Counted from the stretch's first letter, positions 51,170 through 60,698 are shown. The stretch: DNA of 64,000 nt from Adhaeribacter terrigena (GCF_016623615.1 NZ_JAEHFX010000005.1:265139-329138), one strand, 5' to 3'. The notes: a model not told the origin generated them from the letters alone. Numbers and translations: made by a program.

Positions 51170-54100
51170 TTATTCCACGATCAGTTTATTGATCTGTACG
51201 CCTTTTTCGGAAACTACTTTGAGCAGGTAAGTACCGGCTGCCAGGTTTTTCACCTGCACTTTGGTAATTTCCTGGCCCGCTTTCACGTTTTCCTTGGCGA
51301 TCAGCTGACCAGTCAGCGAATAAAGCTCTAAAGCAGCATCCTGCTTGTAGCCAACCAGCTTCACGTTGAATTTACCCTTGCTTGGGTTCGGGTAAACGCT
51401 CACGCTCATGCCTGCCATTGCTCCTTTTATACCCGTGTTGGTAATGTTTACCACGGCGGAAGTATCAGAAGTACAACCGTTGGCATTGGTTACCACAACA
51501 GTATAGTTACCGTTGGCAGTAGTCTGGTAGGTCTGAGCTGTTGCGCCTGTAATGGCCGTACCATTCAGCAACCATTGGTTGCCCGTAGCTTCAGAAGAAG
51601 TCAGCTCCTGGCCCGAGTTACCGCCTTGGGTAATGGTTGGCGTAGCCGGTTTCGGATTTACGGTTACCGCAGTTACGGTAGAAGTGTCGGTACAGCCAGA
51701 AGCGTTTGATACTACCAATCTGTAATTACCGGCAGCTTTGGCGTTCAGGTTAGCCGCAGTCGCGCCGGTTACAGCTGTTCCGTTCAGTAACCACTGGTAA
51801 GTTACCCCGGTAGTGGTGGTTGCACCCGTCAGTATTACTGAGTCGCCGGCGCAGATACTGGTAGTGCCGCTGGCAGAAATAGTAGGTTTGGCTGGTACAG
51901 GCGATAAAGTTACCGTAATAGCCGGCGATGGAGCGCTGGTAGCTATTCCCAAAGTTGCAACAGCTGTGTAACTGCCGGCGGCATTTGCCGTGTAGGTAGA
52001 GGCCGTAGCACCGGTAATGGCAACGTTATTATTTAACCATTGATACGTAACACCTGTCGTAGGAGAAGCAGCTGTTAAAACTACTGAGCTACCAGGGCAG
52101 AAAGTAGTAGGACCGCCGGCTGTAATCGTTGGAGTAGTCGGTAGCTCATAAATCATAACATCATCAAAAGCAAAGCCTTCTTCTTCGGTATATAAGTCCG
52201 AAGCGAAAGCAATGCGTAAACGCACGTTCGCCTGGCCGCCAAGACCGGTTAAAGCGTGTGACGCTGTAACCCAACCACCGCTGCTGGCCGTGGCCGTGCC
52301 GGACCAGCCAATAAAGTTGCCGTTAAGCGAAGCTGGCTGATTGCCCGGATTTGCATCAATGCTGTCGGCATTATACCAGTTGTTCGGATCCCCGAATGCC
52401 CCTACAGTCTGCCAGGTTGTGCCACCATCAATAGAAGATTGCAATATGGCACCATCCCAGTCTGTTTCAACGCTCCACCAGGCTTTCATCGAAATTCCGG
52501 GGTTGGTTAAGCCGGTAAAATTGAAGCATGGGCTGGTTACGGCAGAACTTTCATAAGCATTATGTTTGCCGGTAAGGTTGGTAACCCACGAGTTCGTGCC
52601 GGAAGCTGCCGAATTAATAATGGTAGCGGCCGGAGTGCCTAAAGCCCAGGAAGAATTTCTGCCGCCTGCTGTCCAGCCACCGTTACCGCCATCAAAATTC
52701 TGGGTGTAAGGGAAGGAAGCTATCACCGGTGCAGATTGAATGGTAGTTACTACAGAATCGTTATACGCCAGAGCATCGCCGGAAAGCGTGGTAACTGCTG
52801 ACAAGGTATAAGTTCCGGTAGCGGACAGGTTAGCCGTTGTAGGGAAAGTAAAGCTAACCGAAGCGCCGGAAGCCACCGGACCCGGTACAATACCCGTTAC
52901 CGGCGTGCCATTGTTCAATCTATAACGAACCGGGATATTGGTCTGCGAAGCTGTTCCCGAATTGAAAACGGTAATGGTTACGTTTTGCTGGGCAGTTAAG
53001 CTGCAACCGGAAACCGGTGCCGAAATAGCAGTTACTCCTACATCGTTGGCTGGTAAAGTAAATTCATACGCGCCCGGGTCCGGGGTGGTGGTATTACGGG
53101 TTACTCCGGTAATATCGGTGGTAACAGTAGTTAAAGGCTGGCCGGTATTATTCAGCGCATAGGCTGTTGGTTGCAGATTGCCGGTGGCTGCGTTTACGAA
53201 ATGCGGGTTCACAGAAACGCTGTTTACATCAAATGGAGTAGTAGCATTTGCTGCTTGCCAGGCCGCCAGCGTAGCGTAAGTAGTACCATCGTAAATGCCT
53301 ATGGTGCCTTTCGGTACCCACAGGTTATTGTTGTTGCTTTGAATAACAGATGCAGTCGTGTTGAAGAATAATGCCCGCTGGTCAGCAAAAGGGCTGCCGG
53401 TGTTTATTGCAATATTATTGTTAATGAACTTGATGTTGGTAGCAGCAGTGGTTTGATGAAAACCGCGGGAAATACCGGTGCTGGCTGCATTATTAAAATA
53501 AACTGTATTATGGTAATAATAAGCCCCATCGCTGCCGGTATTGTGTAAGCCGTAAGCAGCGCCGGTATTGTTGAAATTGTAGATCAGGTTGTTCTTGATA
53601 ATATTCTCTGAACCAGCCGCCGCATCGCTGCCGGTGGTAAAAATACCATAAGCAATACCCGTAAGCGAAGTTGCTCCGCCGTGCGTATTATGAATGCGGT
53701 TATTTTCTACAGTCACACCAGTCGAGTTATCGCCCATGTAAACGCCGTAGAAGGTGGTAACGGTAGCTCTTGCCGGCCGGCTGATATTGTTGCTGCGAAT
53801 TACCGTGTTATTAGCCTGATCCAGTTCAATGCCCGTACCGTAGAAATTCTGAATGGTGTTGTTAATGATCTGGTTGCCGCCGGCGCCTGGCGTTGCCGCC
53901 GAAGCGTTGCCATTCACGTGAATACCTTTATGGCCTCCAGAGATGGTGTTGCCGGTTATCAGGTTGTTGTTGCCATTGTTGCCGTTGGAAGTTACAGCGG
54001 TGGTAGAGTTCGAAAATACAATGCCAACGGAATTTGATTCTGTTGTGCTGGTAGAACCAATAGTAATGGTATTGTTGCTGATCGTGTTATTATCGGCACC

Positions 54101-55390
54101 GTTTATAAAATGAATTCCCCAGCCAAAATCTGTAGTTCCTGTTCCGGTAGTTACAATGTTAAAATTGTTCAGGGTTAAGTAGTCAGCGCCGTCCAGTTTA
54201 AACATGGCACGGGTAGCAGAAACCGGATTTGCAGAAACGGTATTGCCGTTGCCGTTAAAAGTAACGGTATTGGTTGCGCTGGCGCCTGAAATTTCCGGAA
54301 TTACTACCTGCTCGGCGTAAGGGCCGCTGCCGGTAACCACATCGAACGTTACCGGTCCGCCAACGCCGCATGCAAGCGAACTGAGGGCATTGGCAAACGT
54401 CTGGAAGTTGGTAGCGCTGGCCGGTGCGTTTTTATTAATTGTAAAATTACCGGTTATCAGGGCCGGCGAAGTTACCGACACAGAAGTAGAATAGGCCGTC
54501 TGACCGCTGCAGGTAACGGCTGCCCGGTAGTAATGCGTGCCCGCAGTTTGCGAAGTGGTGGTAGAAGGCGAGGTAGAAGCTGCTCCAACAGGTGCCCAGC
54601 CGGTAGTACCGTTAGCGGAAGTTTCCCACTGAATGGTCAGGCCGGAGCCGAAGGTTAAACCCGTTACGTTCAGGTTAAAGCTGGAGCCGGCGCAAATGGT
54701 GCTCACGCTGCTGGTAGCGGTGCCGGAAGTTGGGGGTGCCGTACAAGGAAACGCCGGAATAATGGCTAACCGCAGGTTGGGTAAATTGCTGTTGCGGGCC
54801 GCAGTAGTTGGGGCGGTGCCGCTAACCTGCGAAGCATTGGCATCGGTAGTAGCAGTGTAAAACCAATCAATGGAGCCTGTTGGGGTTCCAGGGCGGTAAA
54901 ATTCTACGAAAATTTCCAGGTTGCTGGTTCCGTCCCACACAAATGGCGTTTGCAGCGTTATCTCGTTCCAGCCGGTTCCGGTCATAAAGGAATAAGCGGT
55001 GGAAGTAAATACCTGCGTGGCGCCGGTAATTTCGGTTGCGTAAGTAATGGGGGAGGCAGCGTGTTGGGTAAAGGAAACCGGCTTTATAGAAACCGTTAAA
55101 GCGATATCATTTGTTGTATATTCACCAGTTCCGCCTTTTTGCCAGGCTAATTTGGTGATTGTTCCGGGCATGCCGCCCGCGGCCAGAATATTGGCTGCAG
55201 AATAGATGGCAATGTTCTTGGAATACTTGTTTGTGGTTGTGCTGGTACTAAAGATAGAAGCAGTTGTGCTCGATGTCGTACCAGTGCCAACTATTACCTG
55301 TTGCTGGGCTTGAGCTTGCTGCATAAAACTTGCCCAACCCACGGTTAGTAGCAGGAGCAATAATTTGCTAAGCGATAGAAGTTTGTTCAT
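51170..55390 (-). CDS. Large T9SS-sorted beta-helix and Ig-like surface protein
   Basis: 1406 residues. Signal peptide about 1-28 (cut near QAQA). An N-terminal beta module (about 30-215, then APPTSGTATSS) is followed by an Ig-like domain (about 218-305). A right-handed parallel beta-helix (about 310-770) comes next, with reiterated N-rich turns such as NNTISNNTITIGS and GIYNNTIQ-like coils. Then a CARDB-like module (about 780-885, NDVGVTAISAPVSGCSLTAQQ), a jelly-roll/MAM-like module (about 890-1080, FPYTQNFDGGNGGW) and three Ig-like repeats with TYQWLLNGTAVTGAT. A type A sorting domain with VYPNPSKGKF (from about 1325) ends it. Such beta-helices occur in polysaccharide lyases and adhesins; no catalytic residues can be pointed out. 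Confidence 0.9.
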   Translation of the reverse strand: MNKLLSLSKLLLLLLTVGWASFMQQAQAQQQVIVGTGTTSSTTASIFSTSTTTNKYSKNIAIYSAANILAAGGMPGTITKLAWQKGGTGEYTTNDIALTVSIKPVSFTQHAASPITYATEITGATQVFTSTAYSFMTGTGWNEITLQTPFVWDGTSNLEIFVEFYRPGTPTGSIDWFYTATTDANASQVSGTAPTTAARNSNLPNLRLAIIPAFPCTAPPTSGTATSSVSTICAGSSFNLNVTGLTFGSGLTIQWETSANGTTGWAPVGAASTSPSTTTSQTAGTHYYRAAVTCSGQTAYSTSVSVTSPALITGNFTINKNAPASATNFQTFANALSSLACGVGGPVTFDVVTGSGPYAEQVVIPEISGASATNTVTFNGNGNTVSANPVSATRAMFKLDGADYLTLNNFNIVTTGTGTTDFGWGIHFINGADNNTISNNTITIGSTSTTESNSVGIVFSNSTTAVTSNGNNGNNNLITGNTISGGHKGIHVNGNASAATPGAGGNQIINNTIQNFYGTGIELDQANNTVIRSNNISRPARATVTTFYGVYMGDNSTGVTVENNRIHNTHGGATSLTGIAYGIFTTGSDAAAGSENIIKNNLIYNFNNTGAAYGLHNTGSDGAYYYHNTVYFNNAASTGISRGFHQTTAATNIKFINNNIAINTGSPFADQRALFFNTTASVIQSNNNNLWVPKGTIGIYDGTTYATLAAWQAANATTPFDVNSVSVNPHFVNAATGNLQPTAYALNNTGQPLTTVTTDITGVTRNTTTPDPGAYEFTLPANDVGVTAISAPVSGCSLTAQQNVTITVFNSGTASQTNIPVRYRLNNGTPVTGIVPGPVASGASVSFTFPTTANLSATGTYTLSAVTTLSGDALAYNDSVVTTIQSAPVIASFPYTQNFDGGNGGWTAGGRNSSWALGTPAATIINSAASGTNSWVTNLTGKHNAYESSAVTSPCFNFTGLTNPGISMKAWWSVETDWDGAILQSSIDGGTTWQTVGAFGDPNNWYNADSIDANPGNQPASLNGNFIGWSGTATASSGGWVTASHALTGLGGQANVRLRIAFASDLYTEEEGFAFDDVMIYELPTTPTITAGGPTTFCPGSSVVLTAASPTTGVTYQWLNNNVAITGATASTYTANAAGSYTAVATLGIATSAPSPAITVTLSPVPAKPTISASGTTSICAGDSVILTGATTTTGVTYQWLLNGTAVTGATAANLNAKAAGNYRLVVSNASGCTDTSTVTAVTVNPKPATPTITQGGNSGQELTSSEATGNQWLLNGTAITGATAQTYQTTANGNYTVVVTNANGCTSDTSAVVNITNTGIKGAMAGMSVSVYPNPSKGKFNVKLVGYKQDAALELYSLTGQLIAKENVKAGQEITKVQVKNLAAGTYLLKVVSEKGVQINKLIVE

Positions 55391-55961
55391 TTTGTTTTGG
55401 ATAAGTGATAAAAGAAGATTGATGATGAACCCGTTCGCGGAAATGGAGCACTTCCTTGTCAGAAGTTCATTCGTAGTAAAGTTCCGGTAAACCCCGGCGT
55501 ATCGGAGCGTAACTGAAGCTGCTGCGCGGTTGAGATTGCAGGCAGGCTTGGTAAAAAGAAAACCTGAATAAAGTTTCCTGGGCAGGGTTATGAATGATCT
55601 GAATTTAACGGGGTGTTAGTTTTGTAAAACAACCAGCTTTTCTTTAAACCTGTAATCAGCTTTATTTTTAGCTGCTGGTCCGCTCGCTGAAAAGTGACTG
55701 TTCCCAAACGCGTAATTTCCCGGGGCATATGCCCGTAAAAATAAGGGTGTAACTATGTTTCCATACTTGTTTAGGGTTGGTTAACAGGACGCTGCAAATG
55801 CAAGTTGTGTTATCAGATTTATCTTGTTAATTCTTTTGAAAATCTTATAACAAGCCTCCAAATATATTAAATAATCTTAATTAATCAATTTGCAACCAGG
55901 TAAGTGGCCTTTATGGTAAGCCAGGCCATATTTTTATTTTTCTTTAAACCCTTTTTGGGGG

Positions 55962-55991
55962 AAAGACGCTACCCTTTAAACCCAAAAAAGT
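55962..55991 (+). repeat. ACGCTATGG-family element (forward, GCTACCC subtype)
   Basis: AAAGACGCTACCCTTT, then AAACCC and AAAAAAGT. Its AAAAAAGT end is the left arm of the terminator. Confidence 0.7.
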
Positions 55992-56014
55992 CGCCCCGTT
56001 AAGAGCGACTTTTT
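55985..56014 (-). terminator. Terminator of the GDSL-lipoprotein gene, built from two elements
   Basis: AAAAAGTCGC (55985-55994) pairs with GCGACTTTTT (56005-56014). The arms are the inner ends of two inverted dispersed elements. Confidence 0.85.
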
Positions 56015-56039
56015 AAAGGTAAAACTATACCGTTTTTTT
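56008..56039 (-). repeat. ACGCTATGG-family element (reverse)
   Basis: ACTTTTTAAAGGT, then AAAACTATACCGTTTTTTT. Confidence 0.75.
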
Positions 56040-56044
56040 GCAGC

Positions 56045-57355
56045 TTACGGGAAAAGCACCGCGTTGTAAGCGTTCACATTCACGGTCGGAATTTTGGCGT
56101 TGTATTTCGTATTGATCACTTTAATGAATTCGTTGGCTACCAATGCATAACCGCGCGGGGTCAGGTGTACGCCATCGAGGCTGAACAGGTTGCCGGAAAT
56201 AAAAGCAGGGGTATAATTTACAGTGTTAACCACCAGAACAGCCTTGCCATCAACCGGTTGAATGGATTGGAAGAAGGCATTCACATCGAAAATAGCCAGG
56301 TTATTAGCATTGGCGGCCGAAATAATAATGTTGTTAAAAGCAATAGTAGCATCTTTAATTTCGCCTACTTCAGCCTTATCAAGCACTTCGGCATCGGTCA
56401 GGGCGTTAGCCGGGTGAAAACCGTGCGGAATAGTATTACCACCCACGTTGTCAGGGCGGCCAATCGCTGCCTGGGTGGTCAGCAAGATCAGGTCGTTGCT
56501 GTCAGCTTCTCTTACGCCGGTGTCAGTGGTGATATATAAAGGGGCATTGTTGGCTGCAGCCCGAACCAATGGCACGGTAACAGTAGTGAAGAACGGAATT
56601 AGGGTAACATTCGGAATAGTTGCTACCACACCTTTTGCGCCATTTTTAACCAGATTGGTGATCATGCTGTTATACACGGCATTAAAGGTCGGCTGATCGG
56701 TTATGCCCGAAAATGGGTTGGCCGGACTAGCTACCCCGCCGGAAGTAGCATAGGTCAGTACGTCGATATTGCCCAGCCAGCAGGTAAAAAATGTTGGGTT
56801 CGACTCGCCAATAACCTGCTGATAGCTTTTTGTTCCTACCTCGTTTGGCTCCAGTAAGCGTTCAAAATAAGGGTTTATGGCGCCAAACAAAGGAGTTGCG
56901 CTGCCTTTTACCGACATGCCCGGCACCCCCAGGTTATTTACCGGATCGGTGTATTTTGTAAGCGCCTTTCCGCCCGGCAAAGCAGGTGTATTAGGCCGTT
57001 CCGCATCGGCAGGAATTCTGGTAATTATTGGTGAACCACCTGCGGTAAAACCGGTAAGTTTCAGGTAGCCGGAGCCGTTTTTCTGGTCTTCCGAAAATAA
57101 AGGCTGCGTAAATTCTCCGCCGCCAGCCAGCTTAAATTGCCCGGCCAGAATATTAGGGAAAGAATTCAACTGACTTTCCCGGTACAAACCGCCGTCGCCA
57201 AAGCCCGCTGTTAAAGAGTTGCCAATAGCTACGTACCGCGTAAAATCGGCGTCGCCTTTGCTAATTTCCGGGGCGTCAATTTCCGGGTCGCAGGCCGTTA
57301 AAAAAGCTGCGGCTGCCAAAACGGCTAATCCTGAGGTTTTAAAGTATTTTTTCAT
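56045..57355 (-). CDS. SGNH/GDSL-type hydrolase lipoprotein
   Basis: About 436 residues from the ATG giving MKKYFKTSG with lipobox FLTAC (Cys about 22). Block I nucleophile motif is AIGNSLTAGFGDGG (Ser about residue 47). WLGNIDVLTYA is the Asn-containing block III. Block V is LDGVHLTPRGYAL with Asp and His (about 404-407). Predicted esterase/lipase anchored in the outer membrane. The gene lies directly downstream of a FadL-type porin on the same strand, so hydrolysed lipid or ester products may be imported by it. Confidence 0.9.
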   Translation of the reverse strand: MKKYFKTSGLAVLAAAAFLTACDPEIDAPEISKGDADFTRYVAIGNSLTAGFGDGGLYRESQLNSFPNILAGQFKLAGGGEFTQPLFSEDQKNGSGYLKLTGFTAGGSPIITRIPADAERPNTPALPGGKALTKYTDPVNNLGVPGMSVKGSATPLFGAINPYFERLLEPNEVGTKSYQQVIGESNPTFFTCWLGNIDVLTYATSGGVASPANPFSGITDQPTFNAVYNSMITNLVKNGAKGVVATIPNVTLIPFFTTVTVPLVRAAANNAPLYITTDTGVREADSNDLILLTTQAAIGRPDNVGGNTIPHGFHPANALTDAEVLDKAEVGEIKDATIAFNNIIISAANANNLAIFDVNAFFQSIQPVDGKAVLVVNTVNYTPAFISGNLFSLDGVHLTPRGYALVANEFIKVINTKYNAKIPTVNVNAYNAVLFP

Positions 57356-57370
57356 GGTTTTCTGCTGCAA

Positions 57371-58603
57371 TTAAAATTTGTAACTAACGGCCAGGCCCGG
57401 AATATAAACGTTGGTTTTATACGTGCCGCCAATGCCGCCGGAAAGGTTGGAAAGATCGGTACGTTCTTCTTTGCTGATGTAAAGGAACGAGGCATCTATC
57501 TGGAAATTTTCGCTGATCGCGTAACCCAATCCACCGGAAATTCCGATCGCGTTCGCATCCGGCGTTTCCGGGGTTAAATAACCCTCCTGCACCGGCGTAT
57601 TATCGTAGTAGCCGCCGGCGCGCAAGGCAAACGCATCGGTAACTTTATATTCGGCACCTAAACGGTAAATAAAAACATCTTCGTAATTACGCGCGCTTTC
57701 GGTAAACGTGCTGCCGTTCACGGCTGCACCGTAATCAAAGCGCAGTTTGTCGTAAGCACTCCAGTTCACCCGCTGCACATCAACCGCAATGGTCAGGTCT
57801 TCGGAGGGCATAAAGCCTAAACCCAGCGTAATGTTGCTTGGCAGGGGCAGGGTTGCTTCAAAACTGGTGTTGGGAAAACGCGAAGCCAGCGAAGAAGCCA
57901 CCCGGAAAGTGGCATCGCCGTCGTCAACCTTCATTTCTACTTTAGAACGGTAGGTTAAACCCACCGAAAACTTATCGGAAGGCTTGAAATAGATACCGGC
58001 ATTATAACCCCAGCCGCTGGCGTTACCGTCCAGTTCGGCGTGGCCGTCGTTGCCCTGCTGGTCCTGCACCGGAATGCTGCGCTGCAGATTTACCCCGCCG
58101 GTACTGTAAACCACGCCGGCCCCGATCCCGATCTTATCGCCGATTTTATAACTAACCGTAGGCTGAATAAAAATGGCCTGCAGGCTCAGTTCATTCAAGC
58201 CATAACGCCCTATCCATTCTTCGCCCCATTTCACGCTGCTGCCGAAAGGCGTGTACACGCCCAGGCCGAACCTGAGGTTGCTTTCTTCTTTGCCAAAAAC
58301 GCCGTAAGCCGCGAAAGGCGTACCGGTAGGATTATCGCTTTTGGCGGTGGTGTTGCCGGGCGCCGTTTCCAGGTAGGCAATTTTAGAAATAATGGCGCTG
58401 GCGCCCAGCTGAAAGCCGTTTTGCCGCAGATGGCTCATGGCGCCAGGGTTAAAAAATACGCTGGCCTCGTCTAATGCCAGGCCGGTGCCGGTGTGGCCCA
58501 TGCCTATTTGTTTCTGCCCCTGCAGGTTTACCTGGAAACCGCCGGCCTGCACCATACCCGAAAGCAAAGCACAACCCAGAAAGGTGAGTAATTTTCGTTT
58601 CAT
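57371..58603 (-). CDS. OmpP1/FadL/TodX-family outer-membrane transporter
   Basis: 410 residues. Signal peptide about 1-20 (cut near VQAGG). The FadL-family N-terminal hatch segment GGFQVNLQGQKQIGMGHTGTGLALDEASVFFNPGAMSHL is present, followed by 14-strand-type barrel sequence ending IPGLAVSYKF. Family members take up long-chain fatty acids or aromatic hydrophobics across the outer membrane by lateral diffusion. First gene of a two-gene operon with the GDSL lipoprotein, only a few bases apart. Confidence 0.93.
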   Translation of the reverse strand: MKRKLLTFLGCALLSGMVQAGGFQVNLQGQKQIGMGHTGTGLALDEASVFFNPGAMSHLRQNGFQLGASAIISKIAYLETAPGNTTAKSDNPTGTPFAAYGVFGKEESNLRFGLGVYTPFGSSVKWGEEWIGRYGLNELSLQAIFIQPTVSYKIGDKIGIGAGVVYSTGGVNLQRSIPVQDQQGNDGHAELDGNASGWGYNAGIYFKPSDKFSVGLTYRSKVEMKVDDGDATFRVASSLASRFPNTSFEATLPLPSNITLGLGFMPSEDLTIAVDVQRVNWSAYDKLRFDYGAAVNGSTFTESARNYEDVFIYRLGAEYKVTDAFALRAGGYYDNTPVQEGYLTPETPDANAIGISGGLGYAISENFQIDASFLYISKEERTDLSNLSGGIGGTYKTNVYIPGLAVSYKF

Positions 58604-58719
58604 AGTTAAGAATAATGATAAAGTAGTCCGCTAAATGTATAAAACTATTTCTGCATTTCCATATGCTTTCCCTGAATTTATGCTGCTTGCCGATGTTTAT
58701 TTTTTTCATGGAAGAATTG

Positions 58720-58884
58720 AAAACGCTATGATTTCGGCGCAAAAAAGTATGCGGCCTGATTGCAACTGTTTCTTTATGACTTTCCCAAATAAAAAACGCT
58801 ATGGTTTCAGCCATCAAAACTCCACGAAATCTCAAAATCCTTTAAATCCGCGATCAAAAACGCTATCATTTTCACCTGAAAAAC
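58720..58884 (+). repeat. Cluster of three ACGCTATGG-family elements
   Basis: Forward copies at 58720-58748 (AAAACGCTATGATTT to AAAAAAGT), 58792-58821 (AAAAACGCTATGGTTT to AAAACT) and 58856-58884 (AAAAACGCTATCATTTT to AAAAACT), between divergent genes. Confidence 0.85.
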
Positions 58885-58921
58885 TCGGCCAAAAAAAAGG
58901 AATTTCCGTTAAGCGAATGCT

Positions 58922-59830
58922 ATGCAAAACGAACATCAATACGACGTAATGATCATTGGCGGCGGACCGGCTGGTTTGAGCGCAGCCATGGTTTTAGGCC
59001 GCTGCCGCCGCAAAGTAATTCTCTTCGATACCCACAAACAACGCAACCGCTTTTCCGATGCCATGAACGGTTTTATTACCCGCGACGGCATTAAACCTTC
59101 GAAATTCATAGAGATTGCCCGCGAAGAACTGGCCGCATACGACGTGGTTTTACGCGCCTGCGCCATTAAAAAAGTGCATCACATTAAAGGCGGTTTTGAG
59201 GCCGAAGACGAAGACGGCGAAAAATTCTGGTCGAAGAAACTGCTGCTGGCCACCGGGTTAAAAGACCGCGTGCCCGAAATTCCCGGCATTGAAGAAATGT
59301 ACGGCAAAAGCGTGCACCATTGCCCGTATTGCGATGGCTGGGAAAGCCGCGACAAATCGCTGGCGGCTTACGGCAAAAACCGCAACGGCGTAGGCCTGGC
59401 TTTATCGTTGAAAAGCTGGAGCCCGTACGTAACGCTTTTCACCGACGGCACCAATAAACTTACCAGCGCCGATATTGCCCAGCTGCAGCGCAACGGCATT
59501 TCCCTGAACACGAAAAAGATCACCAAGCTGGAGGGGGAAGGAGCCCAATTGCAGCAAATTGTTTTAGCCGACGGCACTTCCGAAAAATGCGAAGCGATGT
59601 TCTTCAGTACCGGCACCGAGCAGCAATGCGAACTGGGCGTAATGCTGGGTTGTGAGTTTACCCACCGGGGCGTAGTGAAAACCCGCAAACTGCAGAAAAC
59701 CAACGTGAAAGGCCTCTTTGTAGCCGGCGATGCCGCCCGCGATGTGCAGCTCGTAATTGTGGCCGCCGCCGAAGGAACCAAAGCCGCCGTAGCCATCAAC
59801 ATGGAGCTTCAGGAAGAAAGCCGGAAGTAA
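58922..59830 (+). CDS. NAD(P)/FAD-dependent oxidoreductase, thioredoxin-reductase-like
   Basis: 302 residues. FAD-binding GGGPAGLSAAMVLGR (about residues 12-26), redox-active CPYC in SVHHCPYCDGWE (about 131-142), and the late FAD motif GLFVAGDAARDVQLVIVAAAEG. The family is related to thioredoxin reductase, but CPYC replaces CATC and the NAD(P) domain is less canonical (YGKNRNGVGLALSL). Members are often annotated simply as NAD(P)/FAD oxidoreductase; the partner is unknown. No thioredoxin gene is adjacent. Confidence 0.9.
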   Translation: MQNEHQYDVMIIGGGPAGLSAAMVLGRCRRKVILFDTHKQRNRFSDAMNGFITRDGIKPSKFIEIAREELAAYDVVLRACAIKKVHHIKGGFEAEDEDGEKFWSKKLLLATGLKDRVPEIPGIEEMYGKSVHHCPYCDGWESRDKSLAAYGKNRNGVGLALSLKSWSPYVTLFTDGTNKLTSADIAQLQRNGISLNTKKITKLEGEGAQLQQIVLADGTSEKCEAMFFSTGTEQQCELGVMLGCEFTHRGVVKTRKLQKTNVKGLFVAGDAARDVQLVIVAAAEGTKAAVAINMELQEESRK

Positions 59831-59858
59831 AAACGGTAGGGTTTGAAGGGTAAAAAGT
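59829..59858 (+). repeat. ACGCTATGG-family element (forward, GGTAGGG subtype)
   Basis: AAAAACGGTAGGGTTT, then GAAGGG and TAAAAAGT. It starts in the TAA stop and spans the whole gap to the convergent gene. Confidence 0.85.
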
Positions 59859-59859
59859 C

Positions 59860-60507
59860 TTAGTTGAAATACAATTTGAACTGGTAAACGATCTCGCCAT
59901 ACGAGGCCGTGGCCACGTAATAGCTGGCGGTTTTGTCCAGGATGCGGTATTTATACTGGTCGCCTTTCCGGCTGAACTTCCCTTTGTTGGGGTCAGTGCT
60001 TTCCTGGAAGGTTAAAACGAATTCGCAGTTGTCTTTGGGTTTAAAATCGAGCCGGGAAACGTGTTTGGCTTTGCCCACGGTTTCCTGCCAGGTGCCACCC
60101 GATAAAGCCACCCGGGTGGTATCGCCGTTTCCTTCTATGTAAAATAACTGGCGGTGGCCGGTAAGTTGCTGACAAACATCGTTCGTTAATTTGGTTTCCG
60201 GGTTGGTTTTAAGCAACACCCAGTCGCCTTTTACCGGCTTTAGGCGGTCGAGCATGCTTACGTATGCGGCGCAGCTCTTTTGCAGTTCAATATCCAGGTT
60301 GCGGGCCAGTTCCAGTTTTTCGGCTTCATCTTCGGCCCTGACAAAAGATTTTTCCAGCACCTTGGTAAAGCACCGCTTAAACTTCACCGAATCTACACCG
60401 GTTTCGGTTTCCAGGCAGTTGCAATAGCTTTTGCTCACATTCCTGCTTTGCCCGGAGGCTGCCTGCATCAGGAAGCAAAAAAGGAAAAGCAGAAATGCAT
60501 TTTTCAT
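59860..60507 (-). CDS. Secreted protein of unknown function
   Basis: 215 residues from the ATG giving a Sec signal peptide (MKNAFLLFLFCFLM, cut near ASGQ). The first part of the mature protein is helical with paired Cys (SYCNCLETE and RCFTKVLEK, then SCAAYVSML). The second part is beta-rich (TRVALSGGTWQETVG to YYVATASYGEIVYQFKLYF). I recognise no family, though the layout (short Cys-rich helical region, then a lipocalin-like sheet) is seen in other Bacteroidota envelope proteins. The longer frame to 60603 lacks a proper signal and is not used. Confidence 0.75.
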   Translation of the reverse strand: MKNAFLLFLFCFLMQAASGQSRNVSKSYCNCLETETGVDSVKFKRCFTKVLEKSFVRAEDEAEKLELARNLDIELQKSCAAYVSMLDRLKPVKGDWVLLKTNPETKLTNDVCQQLTGHRQLFYIEGNGDTTRVALSGGTWQETVGKAKHVSRLDFKPKDNCEFVLTFQESTDPNKGKFSRKGDQYKYRILDKTASYYVATASYGEIVYQFKLYFN

Positions 60508-60624
60508 AAAGAAGATGGATTTGGGATCTATATGCAAATGAGGCTTTAAATATAAGAATTGGCAAAGGCTTTTATGAAAATGACCGATGCTTTTTGTTGG
60601 CATGCCTTCAGGTTTATGGCCCTG

Positions 60625-60654
60625 AAAAACGCTATGTTTTCAGGGCCGAAAAGT
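60625..60654 (+). repeat. ACGCTATGG-family element (forward) with extended palindrome
   Basis: AAAAACGCTATGTTTT, then CAGGGCCG and AAAAGT. Here flanking bases extend the core into an 11-bp palindrome, GGCCCTGAAAA...TTTTCAGGGCC. Confidence 0.85.
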
Positions 60655-60698
60655 ATAGCCGGCTACAATTTACATGGAGCTGTTGCAGAAACCAGGCT

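Larger units (their letters stand above)
55391..56044. other. Intergenic gap upstream of the beta-helix gene
   Basis: About 650 bp; leader sequence becoming AT-rich at 55800-55900; no gene seen. The left end is ordinary. The right end is the inverted pair of dispersed elements and terminator at 55962-56039. Confidence 0.6.
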
